Shown here in pieces: positions 35,274 through 45,072 of a DNA stretch of 64,000 nt. The stretch's first letter is position 1. Every line of letters begins with the position of its first letter. The notes under the pieces are model-generated. The model did no database searches and was not told the origin of the DNA. It saw only the letters and a list, made by a program, of their open reading frames with translations. Source of the stretch: Shewanella violacea DSS12 (GTDB lineage: Bacteria > Pseudomonadota > Gammaproteobacteria > Enterobacterales > Shewanellaceae); contig NC_014012.1 in the NCBI RefSeq assembly GCF_000091325.1, positions 620,001-684,000 on the forward strand. The letters run 5' to 3'. Position numbers and translations under genes: made by a program.

Positions 35274-36065
35274 TCATTTTTTCCTTATAACGACTCTAAT
35301 TAATCCACTGGGTTCGATGCAAGATTTAATCGTTAGTATTAAAGATAGAGTGACAGAGACAGTTAGCATGACGAATATGGCGACTAATATGATCAGTTGA
35401 TATTTTATCGCCACCATGGGGTCGATACCGCCCAATATTTGCCCCGTCATCATACCCGGCAATGTCACTAAGCCTGTGGTGGTCATCGAGGCGAGGATGG
35501 GGGCGAATGATTGCTTCAATGCCGACTGCATAAAGGGAAAGCTGGCCTGATAGGGGCTCGCCCCCAATGCCAGCGCACCTTCATATTGATCTTTCTGCTC
35601 ATCGAAGGCGGAAAATAGTCTCTGTAGCGCGACAATATTCCCGCTTAAACAATTACCCAGTAACATGCCAGCCATGGGGATCATATATTGGGCGCTATAT
35701 AGAGGCGCTGGTTTTAACAGAGCCAGAAGTAGAATAGCGATTAAAGGAGTAATTCCCACCACGAGCCCGGTAATTATGGGGAGGTAGAGGCGTCGTTTAG
35801 GCAGCTTAGCACTCCCTATAATGGCACTCGCCCCGATGAGTAACATCATGGTAAGCCAAAGCAGGTTAAGCAATAAACTGTTCAGTTCGAACAGAAACTG
35901 CAAATACAGGCCGACGAGAATGAGCTGAGCCGTCATGCGAAAAACCGCTGTGATGATCTCTTTGCCCAGATCGAGTTTGAGGTATCGGTCGATGGAGAAA
36001 GGAATGACTAATACCAGCATAAATAGGGCAAGCTCGGGCCAAGATACATCAATCGTCGACTGCAT
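35274..36065 (-). CDS. FetB/YbbM (UPF0014) membrane permease, ATPase partner not adjacent
   Basis: A 263-aa protein with about seven membrane helices and the UPF0014 signatures GNCLSGNIVALQRL, EGALALGAS and LVTLPGMMTGQILGG. E. coli FetB with the ATPase FetA exports iron under oxidative stress. Here no ATPase gene lies on either side: the next gene upstream on this strand begins at 38657 and encodes a lipoprotein, and 36066-36413 has no ORF with Walker motifs. The ATPase may be elsewhere, or lost. Confidence 0.83.
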   Translation of the reverse strand: MQSTIDVSWPELALFMLVLVIPFSIDRYLKLDLGKEIITAVFRMTAQLILVGLYLQFLFELNSLLLNLLWLTMMLLIGASAIIGSAKLPKRRLYLPIITGLVVGITPLIAILLLALLKPAPLYSAQYMIPMAGMLLGNCLSGNIVALQRLFSAFDEQKDQYEGALALGASPYQASFPFMQSALKQSFAPILASMTTTGLVTLPGMMTGQILGGIDPMVAIKYQLIILVAIFVMLTVSVTLSLILTIKSCIEPSGLIRVVIRKK

Positions 36066-36413
36066 ATGTAAAGTTAGGGCTTATTGGTGGTTAAGAAGAT
36101 TAATATCTTCCAAGTCGACATACAGGGCAAGGAGTTTCTTGCATCAGATAAATTTATCCGGAAGCATAATCCGCATATTCCAGCCAAATACATAGAGTCC
36201 TACCGTCTTAGTGTTATTCGGTACCAATGGCTAACTCGACCGACATTGTTTAGATATAGCTACTATCTTGGCCCTAATCCTGGTAATCCAGACTATTCTC
36301 ATCGGCCTGTGGATTAACTGACCCGTGACTAGACGCGCTCGCCAAGAACTATAGCCAAGTACTCTGTCATATTTTTAGCTAGGTCGCCCATATGCTAGTA
36401 CCTTAATCTAGAC
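36066..36413. other. Intergenic stretch without recognisable gene
   Basis: 348 bases between the FetB gene and the lipoprotein gene, both minus strand. Short plus-strand ORFs exist but have no RBS and no family features. No ATPase remnant was recognised. It should contain the FetB promoter. Confidence 0.6.
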
Positions 36414-38657
36414 TCATTTTTCTAAGCTTTGTATTACGCCTACAGCCGAAACTGGGCTAACTTGCTTGTTCTTTCTAGCCTGCAGACTCGGTGTTAAACC
36501 TAGATCCGGCTTACTTATATCCCCTTGAGTGTAGTCACAGACACCATCGGGAAATATGTTTTCCAGTCTTTGCTGATAGGCGTGTATCGGTGTTTTACCA
36601 TACAAGCCGGCCTTTATTGCATCTCCTACCGGAATTCTGCCGCATTTGAAGATACTCCCGGCCCAAGGACCGCCGGCTTGTACGCGTATATTGCTATATA
36701 TGGGGTAAATTTTGCTGCATTTCCCCACCGGCCGCTTGTTCCATTCTCCATCCCACACATGCTCTCCTGCAAATTGCACCTGACCCAGATGATCTATGCA
36801 GGTATCGACTAAGTCTGTGGGTTTGCTGGTAACTGGGTCTTTATCTTCCGATGCTCTTATGGCCATCAGCCACTGGTCAAGATACTCCATGCCCTTATCG
36901 ATCGGAATATGATCTTTATGGGATATCCATACCACCTGATTATCATGATGTCCCTGATATTCCTGGATCCTTAACCGAGTCTCGAAGGAGGCTAAGGTGT
37001 GGTGCATATTGAGATCGTCTTCCAGATAGTGACGGATCTCCAAGATCGGCAGCTCGGCCTTGCCGATGAATATCTGCCCATATTTATAGCCGTTAACGAT
37101 CGCTTGAGGATCTGAGGGTTTACGCTTGGCGATATCAGGCTCAGGTTCTGTGATGTTATTGCGACTCCAGAGGCTCAACCAGATAGGGAATTTCATGCCA
37201 AACGGTGTCAGCGCACTCTCTTTACGCATCTTATTCTGGGGAACCCATGAGCCGATATATTGATTGAGGTGAATAAACTCATCTATGCTGATATCTCCTC
37301 GTTGCATCGCTCTTAGTCCGTATTGAACGCCTTCATTGCCCCAAGTCGTGAGAGCAAATCCGTTACTATCAGTACCGTAAATCTGGGCTAGGTCTTGCCA
37401 GTATGTCCAGTTAACTTGCTCTTTAACTTCATCGGAGAAGTAAGGTTTGACGAAGCCTTGCTTAGGGTTGTAGAAGAAGGTCGCGGCGATAAACCAAGAG
37501 TAGACACATTCACTGCTGCCATTTGGCATAGAGGGCCAGGCGCCTGCAAATAGTTGATTGAGGGGGATGAGAAAGGTATAGGGATGGTCGAAACCATTAA
37601 TGCCATTCATGCCTTCGATATTTTCTCTCTGCTCCCAATCTTTCCATTTACTATTGCCGTTATCTGTGACGTTAAAATAGTGCTGTAGCAGGTCGCAATC
37701 GAGTAAAAATATCGATTGGGAGACCATATCTGGATAGCTATAAATCGGCATTATCCCATCTAAAACTCCGGTGCTGTTCTGGGCAATAAGGTATTGAGCA
37801 AGCCCGCCGCCTGAGCCACCAATGCCCAAGGTATAGAGGGGATCGCCATAGAGGGAGGTGAACTGGGCCTTGACCCTTCTGGCTGTATCTTCGGCGAGCA
37901 GCATGTTGTAGCTGTAGCTGGTATTATTGCCGCTGGAGGCTATGACTGCATATCCTTGCCTGAGCAAGGTGTGTCGTCGATTAATCAATCGGCTTGCGCC
38001 CATCTGGCCTTGTCGAAAGCCAATGCTGGCGCCACCTTTAAACTGATAGATAAGTTTGTTATTCCAATATCGTTTATCTTGGCGTTGTCCAAGCCCCTCT
38101 TCGGGGACCAACATGGCAATGTAATAGATGTAGCGGTTGATACTCCCCCTCTCTAACCGATAGATCTCTGGAACTGACTTACCTTGGATCTCTGTGGTTG
38201 CTATCTCTGCTTTTGCTGGTGGGCTGCTGAGATCATAAGCACGTATTTTATCTGTGCCTGTTAAGGTATAAAAGTAGTCGATTCTAGAGGTGGTCATACA
38301 GTCTTTACTGTAGCCTATGACCTTGTCATTCTTATCATATACTGTGACGCCATAGCCCTCTTGATTATCGACTAAGGGCTGACCTAAACCAGCGTCAATT
38401 GTCATGCAGTAGAAGGGGTATTGGCGTTTACCCGAATAGAGGCTATCCGCGGGGCCTACGCCACCGAGTTCAATTGGGAAAGGATAAGTATCTTTGGGTC
38501 TTGGGGTGAGGCTTATATGCCTATCTATCTGTAATAATAGATTATCTTGATCCATAGGTGCAATAGATTTCACCTGGCGCTTTACCAAAGGGTCCTCTTC
38601 ACAGGCGATTAAAAAAGTGCACAAAAGTAATAATGATACTAAGAGTTTTCTGCCCAT
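36414..38657 (-). CDS. Lipoprotein with alpha/beta-hydrolase-like core (DUF6351-like)
   Basis: 747 aa. A signal peptide with a lipobox (CTFLIACEED) makes it a lipoprotein, start supported by GGAGGT. The core carries LGIGGSGGGLAQYL (GxSxGG nucleophile elbow, Ser about residue 283), then DGIMPIYSYPD and a large C-terminal part with LEIRHYLEDD and a possible catalytic His near EYQGHHDNQVVW. Overall this matches what I recall of DUF6351, a tannase/esterase-like alpha/beta hydrolase group. Substrate unknown; it is single-gene and exposed to the periplasm or cell surface. Another possibility is a steryl or polymer esterase. Confidence 0.72.
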   Translation of the reverse strand: MGRKLLVSLLLLCTFLIACEEDPLVKRQVKSIAPMDQDNLLLQIDRHISLTPRPKDTYPFPIELGGVGPADSLYSGKRQYPFYCMTIDAGLGQPLVDNQEGYGVTVYDKNDKVIGYSKDCMTTSRIDYFYTLTGTDKIRAYDLSSPPAKAEIATTEIQGKSVPEIYRLERGSINRYIYYIAMLVPEEGLGQRQDKRYWNNKLIYQFKGGASIGFRQGQMGASRLINRRHTLLRQGYAVIASSGNNTSYSYNMLLAEDTARRVKAQFTSLYGDPLYTLGIGGSGGGLAQYLIAQNSTGVLDGIMPIYSYPDMVSQSIFLLDCDLLQHYFNVTDNGNSKWKDWEQRENIEGMNGINGFDHPYTFLIPLNQLFAGAWPSMPNGSSECVYSWFIAATFFYNPKQGFVKPYFSDEVKEQVNWTYWQDLAQIYGTDSNGFALTTWGNEGVQYGLRAMQRGDISIDEFIHLNQYIGSWVPQNKMRKESALTPFGMKFPIWLSLWSRNNITEPEPDIAKRKPSDPQAIVNGYKYGQIFIGKAELPILEIRHYLEDDLNMHHTLASFETRLRIQEYQGHHDNQVVWISHKDHIPIDKGMEYLDQWLMAIRASEDKDPVTSKPTDLVDTCIDHLGQVQFAGEHVWDGEWNKRPVGKCSKIYPIYSNIRVQAGGPWAGSIFKCGRIPVGDAIKAGLYGKTPIHAYQQRLENIFPDGVCDYTQGDISKPDLGLTPSLQARKNKQVSPVSAVGVIQSLEK

Positions 38658-38780
38658 TTTCTACCTCCAGTTTTTTGTTGTTCTCTTCTTAAGTCTTGTT
38701 CTATTCGATAAAAAAGCAAACAAATATGTAGAAAAACTTTCTCAAGAAAACATCAAAGCCTAATGTGTATGAACATCATC

Positions 38781-40219
38781 TATTTGTAATATTTAAACTC
38801 CCATGATGAGCCCTTTAGTGGCCGGAGTTAGGCGGAATACTTTTAGCTGTCAGTAGCGGAAATGGTTTATTTTCTCGTTGACCTCATCCACCAAACTAGC
38901 AGAACTCTTGCTCTCCTCTTGGCCGATACAGCTTCTTGTGCCAGAGACTCAGCAGCATTTTGTAATATTCAGGCTCCCTATGTATAACGAGCCCTTTAGT
39001 GGCCGGAGTTAGGCGGAATACTTTTAGCTGTCAGTAGCGGAAATGGTTTATTTTCTCGTTGACCTCATCCACCAAACTAGCAGAACTCTTACTTTCCTCC
39101 TGAGCCGATACAGCGCCTTGTGCCAGAGACTTAGCAGCATTTTGTAATATTCAGGCTACTAACTATAGTGAGCCCTTTGGTGGCCGGAGTGAGGCGGAAT
39201 ACTTTTAGCCGTTAGTAGCGGAAATGGTTTATTTTCTCGTTGACCTCATCCACCAAACTAGCAGAACTCTTACTTTCCTCCTGAGCCGATACAGCGCCTA
39301 ATGCCAGAGACACAGCAGCATTTTGTAATGTTTAGGCTCTCTATGTATAACGAGCCCTTTGGTGGCCGGAGTTAGGCGGAATACTTTTAGCCGTTAGTAG
39401 CGGAAATGGTTTATTTTCTCCTTGACCTCATCCACCAAACTAGCAGAACTCTTGCTCTCCTCCTGAGCCGATACCGCGCCTAATGCCAGAGACTCAGCCG
39501 CATTTTGTAATGTACAGGCTACTATGGTGAGCCCTTTGGTGGCTGGAGTTAGGCGGAATACTTTTAGCCATCAGTAGCGGAAATGGTTTATTTTCTAGTT
39601 GACCTCATGCACCAAACTAGCAGAACACTTGCTCTCCTCCTGAGCCGATACAGCGCCTAATGCCAGAGACTCAGCCGCATTTTGTAATGTTTAGGCTACT
39701 AACTATAGTGAGCCCTTTGGTGGCCGGAGTTAGGCAGAATACTTTTAGCCATCAGTAGCGGAAATGGTTTATTTTCTCGTTGACCTCATCCACCAAACTA
39801 GCAGAACTCTTGTTCTCCTCTTGGCCGATACAGGGCCTAATGCCAGAGACTCTGCCGTATTTTGTAATGTTCAGGCTACTAACTATAGTGAGCCCTTTGG
39901 TGGCCGGAGTTAGGCGGAATACTTTTAGCTGTCAGTAGCGGAAATGGTTTATTTTCTCGTTGACCTCATCTAGCTGAACTAGCAGAACACTTGCTTTCCT
40001 CCTGAGCCGATACAGTGCCTTGTGCCAGAGACTCTGCCGCATTTTGTAATGTTCAGGCTACTATGGAGAGCCCTTTAGTGGCCGGAGTTAGGCAGAATAC
40101 TTTTAGCCATCAGTAGCGGAAATGGTTTATTTTCTCGTTGACCTCATCCACCAAACTAGCAGAACTCTTACTTTCCTCCTGAGCCGATACAGCTCCTTGT
40201 GCCAGAGACTCTGCCGCAT
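38781..40219. repeat. About eight tandem ~180-bp units made from the 3' end of the chemotaxis receptor gene
   Basis: The marker CAGTAGCGGAAATGG (or TAGTAGCGG) is at 38851, 39032, 39213, 39395, 39572, 39753, 39933 and 40111: spacings 181, 181, 182, 177, 181, 180, 178. The last copy is the true end of the receptor gene. Read on the minus strand, each unit encodes the receptor's last ~35 residues (from AAESLA to INHFRY and stop) plus ~75 bp of the flank. Copies differ by scattered substitutions; one (near 39970) has an in-frame stop. Left edge near 38781; right edge where the genuine gene continues at 40220. No gene was found otherwise in 38658-40109. Confidence 0.92.
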
Positions 40220-42197
40220 CATTGATGGCCACTATGTTGCGATTGACCTCTTCGGTTACCGCAGCTTGCTCCTCGGCGGCGCTGGCAATTTGATGGGCCA
40301 TATCCTGAATTTTGCTACTCTGCTTATTGACTTCATCTAGCTCAATTACGGCCTGCTTAGCATGAGTCAGACAGGTCTGGCTGAGATCTTTGCTCTGTGA
40401 CATGGTATTCACCGCTTGCTTACTCTTATTGCGCAGGGCATCTATCATCTGTTGGATCTCATCGGTAGAGTCTGCGGTTCGGGTGGCTAATACCCTAACT
40501 TCGTCGGCGACCACGGCAAATCCCCGCCCTTGCTCTCCGGCTCGTGCGGCTTCGATTGCGGCGTTGAGTGCCAATAGGTTGGTTTGTTCTGATATGTTAC
40601 GGATCACATCTAAGATGGAGCCGATACTCTCGGTCTGCTTTTCCAACTCTATGATCTCATTCGATGCATGCTCCATTTGTTCCGATAGTGATTGCAGACC
40701 TTCGGCATTGGCCTGAACGACCTCCTGGCCTCTGGATACAGATTCCTGAGTTGTGGATACAGAATCTGCCGTTACCTGGGCGTTATCAGATACGCTGTGG
40801 GCGGTAGAGGACATCTCATTGGTTGCGGTAACGACTTGCTCTATTTCCATCTGCTGTTGGCTTATTTTATCTCTGCCAGACTCAGATAAGGCGGCATTAC
40901 GCTCTGCGCTCAGGGTGAGTTCTCCCATGCTATTGGCAACATCTGAGACTATAGAGCGCACATTGGCTATGAAGGTATTGAGATGAGTGGCAAGTTGGCC
41001 AGTCTCGTCGCTGCGCTTAATCTTGATCTCCTGGGTTAGGTCGCCACCGGATTGGGTCAAGTTGGCGACCACATCGACCAATTCTCGAATGGGTCGATAG
41101 ATAGATCCAGACATAAACCAGATGAGTAGCATGCCAAAAAAAGCGGCGATAAAGCTCACTATGAGTTGGCCGTTAAGGTTAGAGGCAAAACCGCTTTCTA
41201 GCTGTTCGACTATGGCACTGGCCTTGGCGAGTGCCATATTTTTTGGCACCTTGATTAAAATTTCCCAGCTGGCATCGGTCCCTGTCACCGCAAATGTTTT
41301 ACTGGTAATGATACTAGTATCATTAATGACGGTTTGCTGTTTCTGTCTGGCCGATATCAGGCTGGTAATGTCTGTGCTCGTGGCGACCTTACTAATGTTG
41401 GCCTTATTTGTGCTATCGGCACTGACTAGCCCTCTAGGGCTGAGAATGATCACCCTGGCTGCGCCGCCATAAAGATTTCCGGCGGCTTTGATGGCAAGTT
41501 GCTGGAGGAAGTTGAGTGAGTAATCGACCCCCACCATGCCTACATAGGAATTTTTACGAATGATAGGGGCAACAAATGAACTTAGCAGGGTATCGACCCC
41601 TTGAACCTTGTAGGAGGCAGGGTCGACCACACAGGGGGAACGACTCTCCATTGGGCATAGATACCACTCGGAGTTTCTTACTCCTGTTGGGGTTAATTTC
41701 TCGGTGTAGAAGTCACTCAAGGCTTGGATATCTATCTTACCCGAGGCAGAGCGAGTCCAGTATGGGGCAAACTTACCATCGGACTGTGAATACTTATTAT
41801 CCGTATTCTCAGCATCTGAGCCGTCGAACTTATCGGCTTCCCAACCGGTATAGATACCTAATATATCGTGATTATTTTCCACCAAATTCTTTAGCATGCT
41901 GTTGATCTGGATACGAGTCAGACCAGGGGCTTCGGGAAACAGGCTTCCAGCCACTGAGGTGGCAATATCCATGGCATGATCGAAGGCAGTCTTTATTTTT
42001 AGGGCTTCATGTTGGGCTGCTAAATTAATATTTTCAATCACTTGCTCTTGTGCCTGAACGAGCACACTAGTATGCACTTCATGACGTAAAGCTTGATTGG
42101 AAAAATAGCCATAGCCGATAATTGCAAGGGTTACCGCGAGTAGACTCGCGGTACCGAAGAGTAAAATTTGGTGTCGGATACTGGAAAATTGAATCAT
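40110..42197 (-). CDS. Methyl-accepting chemotaxis protein with double Cache-type sensor
   Basis: 695 aa. A short cytosolic start, then a membrane helix (about 12-32), a large periplasmic sensor of the dCache type (about 35-335, with [13 protein letters not shown] and [21 protein letters not shown]), a second helix (about 340-360), HAMP, and a cytosolic signalling domain whose hairpin tip is [19 protein letters not shown]. No C-terminal CheR-binding pentapeptide; it ends KINHFRY. GGGGG six bases before the ATG is a good RBS. Its 3' end is copied seven more times downstream. Ligand unknown; dCache sensors often bind amino acids or related small molecules. Confidence 0.93.
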   Translation of the reverse strand: MIQFSSIRHQILLFGTASLLAVTLAIIGYGYFSNQALRHEVHTSVLVQAQEQVIENINLAAQHEALKIKTAFDHAMDIATSVAGSLFPEAPGLTRIQINSMLKNLVENNHDILGIYTGWEADKFDGSDAENTDNKYSQSDGKFAPYWTRSASGKIDIQALSDFYTEKLTPTGVRNSEWYLCPMESRSPCVVDPASYKVQGVDTLLSSFVAPIIRKNSYVGMVGVDYSLNFLQQLAIKAAGNLYGGAARVIILSPRGLVSADSTNKANISKVATSTDITSLISARQKQQTVINDTSIITSKTFAVTGTDASWEILIKVPKNMALAKASAIVEQLESGFASNLNGQLIVSFIAAFFGMLLIWFMSGSIYRPIRELVDVVANLTQSGGDLTQEIKIKRSDETGQLATHLNTFIANVRSIVSDVANSMGELTLSAERNAALSESGRDKISQQQMEIEQVVTATNEMSSTAHSVSDNAQVTADSVSTTQESVSRGQEVVQANAEGLQSLSEQMEHASNEIIELEKQTESIGSILDVIRNISEQTNLLALNAAIEAARAGEQGRGFAVVADEVRVLATRTADSTDEIQQMIDALRNKSKQAVNTMSQSKDLSQTCLTHAKQAVIELDEVNKQSSKIQDMAHQIASAAEEQAAVTEEVNRNIVAINDAAESLAQGAVSAQEESKSSASLVDEVNEKINHFRY

Positions 42198-42337
42198 TGT
42201 GCCCCCTGACTAAAATCTACTTTTTAAATATTAGTTCACTATCTTGAGTTCAGGGGGGCTAGAAGGAGTAATAGTGTAAAACCAACAGGTTTACCTTGTT
42301 TACTTGGGCGCTAACATAAGGGGCAGAGGCACAGGTA

Positions 42338-43480
42338 TTAAGCGGCTCTACGTTTCGAACTGCCGGCATATTGTTTGGATTGCATCTCTTGTAAGCGGCT
42401 GAAGGTTCGTCTAAATTCGAAGCTTAGCGCACCTTCGCTATAGAGCTCTTCCAGGGGCACTTCGGCTGACAGATAGAGATTGACTCGTTGATCGTAAAGC
42501 TCGTCAATTAGTGCAATAAAGCGTCTGGCAGGGTCGTCACCCACAGCATAAGATAGCTGGCGTTCGCCCGTCTCGGTGGCTATTGCGCCATCTTCCGTGC
42601 CTCTGGCGCGGATCCAGGATTTAGGGCGTCCGCCGAGCACGGGAATGTCGCTGACGAACAGGGTGTCAAAGCGAGCGGCTAGCTCAATATAGTCAAGCTG
42701 AGATCTTGGCCCGTCGCAAAGCGCATCGAAGCTAAACCAGGCCTGATCATCACTGACCTTGATGACAGGAATATCGCGACCTAAGATCTTTATCGATCCA
42801 TTGCTAGACGTCTTTTCATCAGCTTTCAGGCCAAAGAACTCATTAAAGTCGGCCTGCTGATCCAAGAAGTAGATCTGCTGGAACTCTAGGGATCGCAGTC
42901 GATGATCTTCTTTACCATCTAAGTGAAATTCGGTGCAGTGGTTCTGCAGCAAAGTGATAGTCGACAGGAAACGGTCCCTTTGCAGCCCTGATTCATACAG
43001 ACGTGGGATAGGTATGTTGGAGGTGGCGACTAAGAGCACGCCCTGCTTGAACAGCGCCTCAAACAGGGTGCCGAGGATCATGGCATCACCTATATCAGCA
43101 ACGAAAAACTCATCGAAACAGATAACCTGGCACTCATCGGCAATTCTTTTAGCGATGCGAACTAAGGGATCCCTTTTACCGGATTCGGCCAACATCTCTT
43201 TATGGATCCGTGCCATAAATCGATGGAAGTGCAGCCTGAGTGTTAGTTTATCGTCCAGTGCATCACAGAAAAGATCCATCAACATGGTCTTACCCCGGCC
43301 CACATCCCCCCAGAGATAGAGTCCTTTAACTGAGCCTGACGGATTTATGCCTCGAGGTGAGGCGGTGATCTCCTCAAACAGAGTATCGAGTAATACCATG
43401 GCCTGCTCTTGCTTAGGATCTAAGCTAAAATCTGGCTGAGTGAGTTTCTGTCGATATTTAACGAGAGGAGAGAGGCTCAT
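42338..43480 (-). CDS. zapE: ZapE (AFG1-like) cell-division ATPase
   Basis: A 380-aa AFG1-family P-loop ATPase. Walker A is in YLWGDVGRGKTMLMDLF (about residues 50-66), Walker B in VICFDEFFVADIGDAM, and an arginine-rich C-terminus holds FRRTFSRLQEMQSKQ. E. coli ZapE binds the Z ring and is needed during division under low oxygen or heat. Single gene, minus strand. ATP-dependent and cytosolic by family. Confidence 0.92.
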   Translation of the reverse strand: MSLSPLVKYRQKLTQPDFSLDPKQEQAMVLLDTLFEEITASPRGINPSGSVKGLYLWGDVGRGKTMLMDLFCDALDDKLTLRLHFHRFMARIHKEMLAESGKRDPLVRIAKRIADECQVICFDEFFVADIGDAMILGTLFEALFKQGVLLVATSNIPIPRLYESGLQRDRFLSTITLLQNHCTEFHLDGKEDHRLRSLEFQQIYFLDQQADFNEFFGLKADEKTSSNGSIKILGRDIPVIKVSDDQAWFSFDALCDGPRSQLDYIELAARFDTLFVSDIPVLGGRPKSWIRARGTEDGAIATETGERQLSYAVGDDPARRFIALIDELYDQRVNLYLSAEVPLEELYSEGALSFEFRRTFSRLQEMQSKQYAGSSKRRAA

Positions 43481-43572
43481 ATTGACTGGATATATCGATT
43501 GGGAATGCCAGCGAGTATATCAGTTGTACCGTTTGAAAGCTGGTATAGCCTAATTTAGCTAATGTTTGGTTC

Positions 43573-45015
43573 TTATATATTATCTGATCTTAGTACCAGC
43601 TCGACCCGTCGATTAAGCTTCTGACCTGCATCATTGCTGTTATTAGCGACAGGGGAGTACTCGCCAATGCCCTTAGCTTCCAGCTGGCTCTTAGGCACTT
43701 TATAAACAGAAAGGAGTTGCTTCACCACAGCTTTAGCCCGTTTATTCGATAGCACCTGATTATAACTTTGCTTGCCTAAATCGTCGGTGTGGCCGATAAC
43801 ATAGAAACTCTGCTTGGGATGAGATTTAAGATAAGTCGCCACCACCTCTACCACAGGTGTCGCTTCTAACAGCATTTCATCACTATCAAATTTAAACAGT
43901 AAGCCTTCGAGTGCCACATGGCCGGTTTGGGCAATTTTGTCCGTGAGACCATGGAGATCTATGCTCACCCTATCATCGACTAAGCTAGTTTCCTCAACGA
44001 GCTTGAGCTCAGCCCACAAGCCGCCTACGAAGCCGGTAATATAGGTCATTGCGTGCACATTTCCCTCTGGACGTTTGAGGGTATACAAGCTATAAAATTG
44101 CTGCTCATCAAAACCAATATAGGCTAAGGTCTTGATTCTTTTTTGGATATGCCGGGATTTTCCACATTCAAGCCCTTGGCAGTTAAAGCCCTGAACAAAA
44201 CCAAGCTTTAGCAGTGCGGCCTTATAATTGGCATTGACCTCAAATTCGGAATAGGTGCGTGGCAGTTTATAGTTGATATCGGTAATCTTACCTTCCAGTT
44301 GTTCAACCTTGTGCTGGCCATTCTTTACCGAGGTGAACACTGTGGTCTGACCGAAATCAAACTGTTGGTAGTTTTGAATATAAGCACCAGGTAGCCTAGC
44401 AATCATAGGGTGATCACTCGAGTTGTCTGTGTCTTTGTGACTCATATCTTCGAAGGTTTTCTGCACTACCTCAGCATCGAGATAAGCCAAGTTGACATCA
44501 ATCAAGTCGAGTGGCTCTGGAATGACCTCGATAATATCCACTTGCAAGGTCACACCTAACTTCCAGTTAGTCGATAAAATCGAAACATATAGCAGTTTTT
44601 TTTCTAATTGTATCTTAGCCGATAAGAGGGCCGGAGACTCTTTGCCAATATTATAAAGTGGTTTAATCTGCTTAATCAGCTTATTTATATTCCCACATGC
44701 TGTTTTATGACATTCAAACAAGATGCTGCCACCCAGAGCCATTATCTGCTGCTTGTAATTATTGATGATATGGCTGGGTTCGAAACTGACAGGGACTTTA
44801 TAGTTGATACGGGTGAGTTTACCTTGCACTTCTTGGGTGTTTATCTTGGATTTTGTGATAGCCGAAATAATGGTGAATGGAGAAAAGTGACGGTTAGCCT
44901 CCTCGTGTACCTTAGCTTCATCTAGAGGCGTAAACAGAGTTTCATCCGCCACTGCTTGCCAACTAAGAAATATATAGATGGTTAGCAAGAATGCTATCCC
45001 AGTTCGTAAGGCCAT
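43573..45015 (-). CDS. OmpA-family protein with two DUF4892 domains
   Basis: About 480 aa. The start MALRTGIAFLLTIYIFL has GGAG seven bases upstream; the frame is open to 45069. A signal peptide cut near QAVADE is followed by two DUF4892 units (about 25-195 and 210-355), each with a YR/YKLP-type strand, (V)NYKxxxxxxG, and two Cys (CHKTACGN and CQGLECGK). The C-terminal OmpA domain (about 370-480) has YVIGHTDDLGKQSYNQVLSNKRA, for peptidoglycan binding. A periplasmic or outer-membrane protein of unknown purpose. The lipoprotein gene 45073-46953 ends 57 bases upstream of this start, so the two may be co-transcribed. Confidence 0.85.
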   Translation of the reverse strand: MALRTGIAFLLTIYIFLSWQAVADETLFTPLDEAKVHEEANRHFSPFTIISAITKSKINTQEVQGKLTRINYKVPVSFEPSHIINNYKQQIMALGGSILFECHKTACGNINKLIKQIKPLYNIGKESPALLSAKIQLEKKLLYVSILSTNWKLGVTLQVDIIEVIPEPLDLIDVNLAYLDAEVVQKTFEDMSHKDTDNSSDHPMIARLPGAYIQNYQQFDFGQTTVFTSVKNGQHKVEQLEGKITDINYKLPRTYSEFEVNANYKAALLKLGFVQGFNCQGLECGKSRHIQKRIKTLAYIGFDEQQFYSLYTLKRPEGNVHAMTYITGFVGGLWAELKLVEETSLVDDRVSIDLHGLTDKIAQTGHVALEGLLFKFDSDEMLLEATPVVEVVATYLKSHPKQSFYVIGHTDDLGKQSYNQVLSNKRAKAVVKQLLSVYKVPKSQLEAKGIGEYSPVANNSNDAGQKLNRRVELVLRSDNI

Positions 45016-45072
45016 AATTCTACTCCATGAATAAGGGGAGCAATGCTCCCCGGTAAATATGTCAGTCAAGCA

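Noticed and set aside
36084..36317. 77-codon plus-strand ORF between FetB and the lipoprotein gene
   Set aside because: No RBS, no signal or domain pattern, and an amino-acid mix typical of random translation.
38781..40110. Array as a source of extra receptor protein length
   Set aside because: Every unit carries the receptor stop and the period is not a multiple of three.
38781..40219. Reading the array as a CRISPR or integron cassette array
   Set aside because: Units are ~180 bp with no unique spacers, no short palindromic repeats, no integrase or cas genes; each unit is the receptor's own 3' end.
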